Shown: positions 56,280 through 64,000 of the stretch, piece by piece
Position numbering within the stretch: position 1 is the stretch's first letter
Layout: each line of letters opens with the position of its first letter
Assembly (NCBI GenBank): GCA_016271365.2
Contig: CM057459.1
Coordinates: 818,955,001 to 819,019,000, forward strand
DNA length: 64,000 nucleotides
Direction of reading: 5' to 3'
From: Neoceratodus forsteri
Lineage: Eukaryota; Chordata; Ceratodontiformes; Ceratodontidae
Made by a program: the position numbers and the translations under genes
Notes under the pieces: model-generated
Database searches by the model: none
What the model saw: only the letters and a program-made list of their open reading frames with translations
What the model was told of the DNA's origin: nothing

Positions 56280-56420
56280 GACCCTCCAGCACCCTCTTCC
56301 CTGTTCCCTGCCTGCTACACATCCTATATTTCCTACCCACGTGCCTCTTGTCTGTTGGGGGAGCTCACCCCCCCAACCATGTGTTCTACAGGTAGAGTTT
56401 CCCCTTTTCCCTACAATTTA

Positions 56421-57340
56421 GTTAGTTAGAAAAAAAAGGGGGGTAAGTTCTGGGCAGGACTGTGCCAGATTAAAGCTGTGCCCAGGCAAAAAAGTTAATG
56501 TTTGCATCCATTTAAAAGTTATTGGGCCCTGAAGAAAACATGTTCTTCAAGTTAAAAAAAGACTGTTTAAACCCAGTATCCCAGTATCTCATCACCCTGG
56601 GGTGGTACCCACTGTTACAAATGGTACATTTAAAAATGGCCATGGAGGAAATGCTGGGTACACCCACAGGTAGGAGATGTGGGAGGCGGTGTTTGAGTTA
56701 CCATTATTGTTGGAGACAACAAGACATACTCCATGCATTAATTAAGAACCACCATATCAGGCTGGCCTGGTGGTGCTGAGGGCTGAAGCGCTGGTTGCCT
56801 TACCTCATGCTTCACTGGTGATCCATGTTTGAGAATGAGCGTGGGCCACCAGGAGTTAGCAGCAGTGGAGAGCAATTGAGCATCCAAAGGACTACTCTCC
56901 CTCTCTGGAGAGGGGGGGCTTCCCAGTGGTCAGTGCATTTCTGCCCCCTGGCGGCAGCTTGGGGTCAGAGCACCAACACTGCAAGCAAGTACTGAATGGG
57001 GCAGGTGCTGGGAGGAATGTGTGGACACGTGTGAGCTCCTTCCCTAGATGTCATTGCATGCCCCACTCTTGGGGAAGAAGAAATTGGAAAAAATGGTCCC
57101 ATATTGGCTGTATGAGAAGCCACCCACCTGAGGCCCCGACCCTGAATGGCACTCCCTGAACTGGATGCTATTCGAGGTGAGTAGTAGCTTGCGGGAGCTC
57201 CTCGCTACCCCAATTCGGGGAGTAAGCCATGGGGGAAAGGGGATGCAGACTGATATCAGGGTATGGGACTGGATGGGTGGCTAGGATAGAAGCCAACCTG
57301 GGGACCCCAGAGGAAAAATAAAGTACAAAGAAAAAAGAAA
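56421..57340. other. unrecognised region right of the CR1, possibly the rest of the LTR-like stretch
   Basis: If the CR1 inserted into the LTR-like sequence left of 53430, this would be its continuation. No LTR end was identified. Short open frames only. It is fairly GC-rich compared with the AT-rich DNA that begins at about 57340. Confidence 0.25.
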
Positions 57341-58712
57341 AACCATATCATATAGATCTATTTTTCATAGTGTCCTCACTACTTCTTCAGGATCTAGATT
57401 ACTAATAGAGTTTATATTTTAAATTCATATTTTAAATCATTTTACGTTGATAGATTAATGGAAAAAACAAGTTCATGTCTTAGTATAATTTTATATGTTT
57501 TTAATATTTTTAAGTGATTAGTTTATTCTACACCTAAAACAGTTAAGTCTGAATTTTCATTATCCCTAACTACACAGCAAATACAGTACTGTATTTAAAT
57601 AAAGATTCAAACAATAATGGCCACTTCTATATTGTGATCCTGTTAATTTTTACCCAGTTGAGTTGTTTTTGTTAGCTTATATTATTCTCTTTATCCAACT
57701 GTAACAGAGTTTCAATACGGGATTCAATATTTTTTTTTAAATAAAATCTCAGTAAGCTTTGCTGACCCCAGAATCTTATATTGTTGTTGTTACTGTACAT
57801 CTCTTTGGGGTTCTGTATTTTTGTACTCTAAGATGTCAAGAGTTCACAACATGTATTTTTTATGAGAAGCAGCTTGCTTCTTCTTGGACCACATCTGTTT
57901 ATTATAAGAATGTTAAAATGTATTCAATTGTTTTTAGTAGCTATTTTTCTATTTTTAATATATAAGAAAGTACAATATAAACATAGATTTTCCTTTGTAC
58001 TCTTGCATCTAATGTAACAAAAATATACTGTTGTCACCCTTTAGTGCTTCACTAGAAATCTGCTCTTATCTTTTAAATTAGTTTCTTATCACATCTCTCT
58101 TCTCTTTTTATCCAAAATATCTATCTGTTTCTCCTCCATTTCTGCATTTATTTGTGTGATGCATTAAACAAAACATGATGGTCTTTCATCTGTTCTTATG
58201 TATTAATACATACTACTAGTACTTCATTTTGTTCAAACCACCTAGTTACTTTACACACAGTGTTTCTTAACATACTTTAAGGTTTTAACATCTTACCCTG
58301 TCTCAAGCGTCTTTGGTTAGGCTGGTGTGGAAGCCATTTTTTTCTCTCTATTTGGCTTTTATGCCTTCTGGTTACTATGGGAAAGGGGCAGGAATGTTCT
58401 GGTTTTGCAGACATGCATTAATCCATTTTTTGAGGACTTAGTCTTGAAACTATTGTGTATATATGTGACTTGCATCTTGTATCATTTCTTCTACTTTGTT
58501 TTTATCAGGCATATCCTGTGCATAGTTTTAATTGTCATACAGTGATGCTCATATACATAATCTTATTAAAGTACATTACTTTCAATAAATTTCCCAAGTA
58601 ATGTTCGAGAATGCTAGTGGTGGAGACAAGAATTTCTTTGTATTTTTGCACTGCTATGGTGTGGGTTGGCTACTAAATATGGAGAGCAGTAGTGCATTCT
58701 TATGCTGTGTTG
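57341..58712. other. AT-rich spacer, nothing recognised
   Basis: Very AT-rich with no repeat structure or coding motif that I can support. Confidence 0.5.
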
Positions 58713-59059
58713 ATCCCTATGTGGTTATCCCCCGACAGCGACATTTCACCAGTGAGGTCCCCCACAGTGACTACATCACCATGCCGCTGTGGGAAATCTG
58801 ATGGAACCTGGTGCTATCTGTTAGGGGTCCTGCACCCCAACCCAATCAGTTCTGACTTGGAGTTGATAATCGTAAAGTGGGGGCATACAGGGCGCAGTCC
58901 CCCTCGTTGGGGTCTCAGGGGGTCAAAGCCCCCTGCAGAAAACACAGACAGACAGTGAGAACTGGCAGCCGACTGTAGAATGTGGTCGACCTGCTGGTGT
59001 TGCTGACGGGGTGTTCACCAAATATTTTGTCGAGCACTCATCGTGGCTCCATCCCTATG
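58713..59059. mobile_element. candidate MULE-like MITE with 9-bp duplication
   Basis: ATCCCTATG occurs at 58713-58721 and 59051-59059, enclosing 329 bp. Near the left edge, CCCCCGACAGCGACATTTCACCAG has a diverged inverted partner near the right edge (CTGGTGTTGCTGACGGGGTG and AAATATTTTGTCG). The middle has a C-rich/G-rich hairpin-like module (AGTCCCCCTCG...CAGGGGGTCAAAGCCCCCTG). A 9-bp duplication with imperfect inverted ends fits Mutator-like elements. No coding capacity. Confidence 0.45.
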
Positions 59060-59110
59060 GATATACAATTCCAGTAATTTTGTAAAGTATTAGAAGTCCT
59101 TAGTAAGAAG

Positions 59111-59511
59111 TAAAGTCAGCACTTGTTTATCCGGCTCTCATTTATCCATTTCTCTCATGTATCCGTCTTTGGCTGCATGATTTTTTATCTCCCATTTTGT
59201 TTACACTAGTTTATCCATCCCTCGCGTTATCCGTTTCCGTTGCCCATCCTGAGTGTTGTCTCCTATGTAGATCTCAATATTTACTCTCAGATAACTGACC
59301 CTTTTCATTCCCTGTAGAGTATTGTATAGAAAGCCACAGACCAAAGCAGGCAAGGCAGTCACAAATCAAAGCAGCCACAGACCTAAGCAGCCACAGCAGA
59401 CATAGATCAAACTGCAGACCGAAGCATCCAGTTTCCACTTAACCATTTCTCTCAGATATCCGTCACCTGACCAGAGAACAGAAGACAGCGGATATCTGAG
59501 TGCTGACTGTA
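59111..59511. mobile_element. pogo/Tigger-like MITE with TA duplication
   Basis: The left edge TA-AAGTCAGCACTTGTTTATCCGG and right edge ...GATATCTGAGTGCTGACTG-TA form inverted repeats of about 25 bp, with TA on both sides. Several more (T)TATCC(G/A) boxes lie inside both ends, in inverted orientation at the right. The middle has short repeats of CAG(C/T)CACAGACC(T/A)AAG type. A CAGT(C)...TTATCCG terminus with TA duplication is the style of pogo-type elements of the Tc1/mariner group. No transposase is present. Confidence 0.6.
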
Positions 59512-60722
59512 ATAATACTTTTATGTTCATGAGTAAAGATAGACCTGAGTCAGTAGACTGAATCTGGACATCAGGGCTGTACTTAAATAGTGGAGCCCTT
59601 CATCCTGACCCACCTAGTCACAACCTGTGAGGTTCTAAAGGTGGCCACTACCAAGCGCTTGCCACAAGGCAGAAATATGGTAGTGGTCAGTCTATAAACC
59701 CTGGATGTTTATGCCACCCCACAACAACAACAATATAATCACCATTTATTGTATTTTAACAGTTTGGTGGATTCTGTTTACATGCCCTAGGGAAGTGTCT
59801 CTCAGTTGTGGTAACTACTCCACAAATTCAGACCAAACTATTTCCTCATTGATCCCATATCTTTTGTCTTGCATGCCAAATCTATCTATCCAGAATGTGC
59901 CTCTCCATAGTAAGCATTGTTCTAGGCCCCCATTGTAATTTCTTAAATATAAAATGGATAAATAGCTACTAAAAATAATTGAATAAATTTTAACAGACGG
60001 GCATCTATATTAAGAACTTCCAGAGGTTCAAAAATGAGCTAGACAGGTATCTCATTGGATATGATAGCTAAATCTCCTCCACAAGTGTGGGGAAGCCAGT
60101 CCTGAAAGGCCTGGTGCCTACTTCTGCCCTAGTACAACTGAGCAGTGTGACATCTGAAAAAGAACTACAGCTCATTTTGTTTTTCCTTGACAAAACTTTC
60201 AAAAGTAGATCACCTATGTGAACGATTATTCAGTACTGGATGTTAATAGGAATTTAAGGAGACACTGCAGGAGTTTCTTCACCAAGATTTGTTTTACAGT
60301 ACCCTTGATTTCTCAACAAGTTTGGTCCTGAATGGATAGTCACAGTAGTGCTGCTTCCACCAACTTTTTTTCAACTTGAGTGAAGTCAATACTCTCATTT
60401 TTTATTCTAACTCTTCATCTTCATGTTCCACCACTCTAGTAACAGTAACATTAGAATTATATTTGAAAAAAAAAAGGAATAAGCTACTGCCCAGGTCTGA
60501 ACCTTGGTTGCTTGTTAAAAATAGAAAAAAGGGAATTTTTCTTCATATTTAAGCCAATGACATCTTGATTGCAAGCCAGTACATATATCCACTGTGCCTT
60601 TGAGCTGCATTGAAGTAAATGGCAGCTCTTTTGTTGCACAGATTGTCAAACATCTAGCAAGAAAGCAACTTCAGCAGCCAGGGTTTAAAGCCAAGGCAGA
60701 TGTTTTGAGGTAAAACACACAC

Positions 60723-60771
<49 letters not shown>

Positions 60772-61959
60772 TACATACAGTATATACATATACATATACA
60801 AAACAAAGCAAAAACAAAACATTTACTGTACCTGCCTCAGTGGCAATGTTGGTTGGAGATGTGTGCCATTGGCATTACAACACTTTCAATTCAATTAAAA
60901 AGGAGACTCACCATTTACATCCTGTTAAAATTCCTCCAGTTCCTCTTTTTTTTTTGTAGTTTTGTTAAAAGAAAGATCCCTGAATCCAAACCCAGGTTTC
61001 TCAAATCACCTTTTGCCTGGGTGAGTGAGTGCAATAATCATTAGATGAAAAGGTTTCCATTTAATGTTTGGGAACCATAATTGTTGGGGTGAGGGAACAA
61101 AACGTTAATGCAGGTGCTGTATAGGAGACTTTGACAAATGCACCAACACAACCTTTACTGTCTCCAGCTAACTATTGGGTTATTCTGTATTAATGTAATG
61201 CTAGAATTATAGGTGTGTCATACATTAAGAAGTATATTTAATAATATAATAACTACTACAAGGTCTAACATGCTTGGAATTGAACTCTAACCCATCTACT
61301 TTAAATCCCAGCTATTTACCCCGACAGAAAAAGATTAATGCAGTCTTGAATATTACAGGCTAACTAAACATGAAACAACCTAATCTGTAGCATATCATAA
61401 AACTTCATTAATGATAGCAAAATAATGAATTCTTTTTCTGAGTGGTCACAGAGTAGAAACATAGACAATTCCTTAATATTCAGCTCTATGATCATGTACA
61501 CATTTGTGAAAACTGGACTTCATTTACAATGGGTTTTGCTTCTTCAAAAAGGAGAATGAAAATGAAAAGGAGGGCAATTATTTTTCAACTTTTTGGTTTT
61601 ATTGTTCTCTAAATGCAGAATACATACTGTATGTAAATTGTTTTCATTAACCAATAATAAAACAACAACATCTATACAGAAATGCTAAAAGAGCACAGCT
61701 TGTGAACTAACAATTTTTTGGTAGAATGTGAGATTTCTCACCAAGTCTGTCTTGTATAGCTAGTCACTTATGTACTGTCTCCTGTATTTTTTTTTTCAAC
61801 TTTGCTGGAGTCACTGCCATGGCTTTCAGTCAGTACCTGTTTCTCAAGCAACAGAATTTTCTAAACCTAAGGACTGTTTCCCACAATGGCAAAGGGAGGA
61901 GTAAGAAAGGAAGCAGGCCAGCCACCCATGCAAAACAATGCAGGATCACTCCAATCACC
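59512..61959. other. AT-rich spacer with one possible LINE remnant
   Basis: Around 60012-60075 the plus strand reads KNFQRFKNELDRYLIGYDS, resembling the last residues of a CR1-type protein, but it is only about 20 codons. The rest holds a TA/CA microsatellite and no recognisable gene. Confidence 0.35.
60726..60770. repeat. (TA)n then (CA)n microsatellite
   Basis: About 37 bases of TA repeat followed by CACACAC, in an AT-rich setting. Confidence 0.95.
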
Positions 61960-62470
61960 TGGTGAAAATGAGACTGATTGTAACCTTGGCCCTTGTATGT
62001 CCATAGCCAGTGAGATTGCTACAATGGCATTTGAACAGCTACAGCTGGATGGACTGTTATCATGGCCTTTGCCTGTCTACAGTGAGATAGGTAGTTACCT
62101 TGACCTTTCAGCATCTGCAGCCATACAGATTGTCACCTCAGCGGCAGTTCAAGAGGGACCCTAGTGCATCTGCAACCAAATGCACATTGAACTCAGCATC
62201 AGGCCCAGGTGGACCACTGCAAATCCATAGCCAGATGGACTGTTACCTTGGTATCAGGCCCACAGCAGCAACTGCTTTTCCACAGTCCGATGGACAATTA
62301 TGATAGTACAGGGCCCCTGATGAGACCCCGAGCATCTGCAACTAGATGCACTATTTCCTCTGTGCTTAGTCTGGTGGGCCCATTTGGGTCCAAAGTCAGA
62401 GGGTCCATTTGCTTGGCATTAGACCAGGAGGGTTACTGCATGTCACTAGCTGGACTGCTGCCTTGACCAA
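61960..62470 (+). repeat. degenerate ~40-55-bp minisatellite
   Basis: A block of the form GATGGACTGTTACCTTGGCATCAGGCCC recurs in diverged form near 61972, 62048, 62086, 62120, 62179, 62235, 62289, 62345, 62399 and 62448. Spacers such as CATCTGCAAC and CAC(A)GTCC are also shared. The series ends where the CR1 fragment begins. An open frame at 61886-62164 spans it but looks like a by-product. Confidence 0.6.
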
Positions 62471-62539
62471 GAGATTGGATATATGTGCAAAGCAACAGAA
62501 CATACAAAAGGATCTGAGGGATCGAAAGATAAATAAGTC

Positions 62540-62885
62540 CTCTATGCAGGATGGTATGAAACCAAGAATGCTGAGGAAGAGAAGGTGGGCCTTTGGTGGC
62601 TCTCTTGGCAGGCCAAATAATTGAATGACTATCAAATGGGTGGTGCCAAGAAACTGGAAGATGGCAAAAGTAAACACACTGCAGAAGAGTGGGAAAAGCT
62701 TAATCTGGGATACTGCAGACCAGTGTGGCTGACATCTAGAGTTAGAAAGCTACTAGAGACAATTATAAAGCAGTGGATATTTAAATTCCTGGAATAAATG
62801 GACTTATGGATAGGAGTCAACATGGTTTCATGTGTGGCAGGTTGTGCCAAATGGAACTTTTTTCCATAATGAACTTATTGAGAAA
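62540..62885 (+). mobile_element. CR1 reverse-transcriptase fragment
   Basis: Plus strand: SMQDGMKPRMLRK (the GPDGIHPRVLRE block), then VPRNWKMAKVNTLQKSGKS and, after a frame change, LGYCRPVWLTSRVRKLLETI (the NYRPVSLTS block). GVNMVSCVAGCAKWNFF aligns with the (Q)HGFxxGRSCQTNL block. Heavily diverged, with stops and no palm domain. Confidence 0.7.
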
Positions 62886-63049
62886 TAAGCAAGTCACATG
62901 TATGCAAACATAGGAAATCAATAACAGTTAACACCACATTGAAAACTATATACAGCAGGTACATATGAACAGGAAAATGTTTAACTGCCCTAGCTATAAC
63001 AATAGAAAATAAACAATAATTCTGTTCAATACAAATTATCAAACCAAAC

Positions 63050-64000
63050 ACATATGTCTAAAGAACACCGATGCTTGACCAGCTGGATTATATACAAATA
63101 ACATTACAATTCTATAGAGGAACATCTGCTGAACTAAAGGAAATCTTCAGAATTTGCACATCACTCCCATTAAATGTGACTCCATGGTTGAAAATTGGGA
63201 TCTGATTCCAAATTCAATAACACTCATTGCCTCCAGATTTAATCAAATACTGACATAAGATTTAGAAAATAATAAGTTTTTTGCTCCAACTGATGAAAAT
63301 AATCTATAACAGCTAATCAGTGATGCACTGAAGGGGTCTGTGGTTTAAACAAAGATATGGTAATAACTATTTTAGCTACTGTTATTAATATAAGTAGCAA
63401 CTTATACTGCCGACTTCTGACAGAAATAGATGGGGGGATATTCAGAAGGACCAAGGTGGGAGACCAAAGCTTTGAAATACCAAATACAAGATCCGTCACT
63501 TGTGTAATCTTATCCCACTAATCAGCTAAATAAAGACATGCCCAGAAAATATGAACCTAATTTGTCAAAGACTCCCCATGGTCACTCCAACATTTCTCTG
63601 CACCCTCACCCTGATATTTCTATGAGACCGCAGGCATTTTTAAATAATGCAAACAACATTTTCAAGTACATTCCTTTAAGTAAGGGGCAATAGAGAGTTT
63701 ATAAATTGAAAGGAAACATCTTGCCCATTCATGAAAAGTACAGTTAATCTGCAGTTCTGCATTCCACAGGTTAAATATTGAAATTGTGGAGTCTGTGCTT
63801 AGGTCTTGAAGTGCTGCATACAACTTGACAATAAGATGATCTCCTATGGTGCCCTGTTTTTTGAAGTTGAACTTGCATGACTAAAGCCAGGGAGGGATCT
63901 AGAAACTGCCTATGATGTGAGTGTAGGGAATGGATATATACCTGAACCTGTAAATAATGGTAGTGATTAGTTACCAGCAGAGTATAGTCAGCTCGCAGGG
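63050..64000 (-). mobile_element. L1/Tx1-like LINE 3' fragment, continuing beyond the window
   Basis: On the minus strand the region around 63600-63317 reads, across frames, MRVQRNVGVTMGSL..., FWACLYLAD, WDKITQVTDLVF and LLLILITVAKIVITISLFK, the pattern of the L1/Tx1 C-terminus (FWxCPxxxxFWxxI...LLLxxLTAAKxxIAxxWK). The 3' edge on the minus strand is somewhere near 62890-63050. It is probably the same class as the 39.2-42.6 kb element. Heavily mutated. Confidence 0.6.

Larger units (their letters stand above)
53431..56420 (-). mobile_element. CR1 LINE copy with endonuclease and reverse transcriptase (~3 kb)
   Basis: The best-preserved CR1 here. Minus strand, in order: endonuclease (56279-55666), linker (55647-55265), reverse transcriptase (55042-54237), thumb and C-terminus (53917-53513), short 3' region and the CR1-type tail (plus strand AGAAACATAGAAACATAGAAA at 53433). 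The repeated TTTCTATG unit at the 3' end is the hallmark of CR1. The 5' end stops just before the endonuclease, as in most truncated CR1 copies. TAGTTAGAAA occurs at both edges (53428 and 56423) and may be a target-site duplication, although it overlaps the tail. Frameshifts separate the segments. Confidence 0.92.

Noticed and set aside
60012..60075. CR1 protein C-terminus
   Set aside because: About 20 similar residues only, with no adjoining CR1 sequence or tail; left as a remark.
1..64000. CRISPR array, tRNA, rRNA or bacterial-type operon
   Set aside because: No spaced identical repeats, clover-leaf sequences or ribosomal motifs seen; the window is vertebrate-type repeat DNA.

Overview
This window reads as non-coding nuclear DNA from a large vertebrate genome. 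It is AT-rich and CpG-poor, has long (CA)n/(GT)n/(TA)n microsatellites, and consists largely of decayed transposable elements. The mix of elements (CR1 copies ending in an 8-bp TTTCTATG-type tail, L2-like and L1/Tx1-like LINEs, a hydrolase-bearing Ngaro tyrosine-recombinase retrotransposon, a Ty3/Gypsy element, fold-back and MULE/pogo-like DNA elements) suggests an amphibian, lungfish or similar vertebrate. That assignment is inference, since no host gene identifies the species. I found no host protein-coding gene, tRNA, rRNA or CRISPR array that I could support.

Layout. 0-3.1 kb: a minus-strand L2-like LINE endonuclease fragment, then unremarkable DNA. 3.1-5.5 kb: two (AC)n tracts, a GC-rich ~105-bp repeat, a 1.1-kb fold-back element built from ~298-bp tandem units, and a 342-bp palindrome. 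7.9-9.0 kb: a 1.1-kb MULE-like DNA element with a 10-bp target-site duplication, inverted tandem-repeat ends and a FLYWCH zinc-finger ORF. 10.0-10.8 kb: a second tandem-armed fold-back. 11.1-15.3 kb: minus-strand LINE pieces (L2-like 3' end, a 2-kb CR1, L2-like reverse transcriptase). 16.4-20.1 kb: a plus-strand L2-like LINE carrying a 2A-like motif upstream of its endonuclease and interrupted by the 3' tail of a related LINE. 20.3-29.1 kb: a CR1 fragment, two pairs of dispersed repeats, two hairpin elements and AT-rich DNA with nothing recognised.

29.1-36.8 kb holds the most complete element, a minus-strand Ngaro retrotransposon. It has the split direct repeats A1...B1-A2-B2 and, in order, gag with a Cys/His cluster, reverse transcriptase, RNase H, tyrosine recombinase and an SGNH-hydrolase-like domain, all broken by stops and frameshifts.

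39.2-57 kb is a nest. A plus-strand Ty3/Gypsy element is flanked on its 5' side by a minus-strand L1/Tx1-like LINE and split by a minus-strand L2-like LINE with a second 2A-like motif and duplicated 5' units. The Gypsy 3' side may run into an LTR-like region, which is split by a nearly 3-kb minus-strand CR1. 57-64 kb: AT-rich spacer, two small non-autonomous DNA elements with candidate target-site duplications, a (TA)n tract, a degenerate minisatellite, a CR1 reverse-transcriptase fragment and an L1/Tx1-like 3' end that runs off the window.

No gene works with another here in the sense of an operon or pathway. The relationships are of insertion order and of autonomous versus non-autonomous elements. 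Every coding region except the short FLYWCH ORF is visibly disabled.
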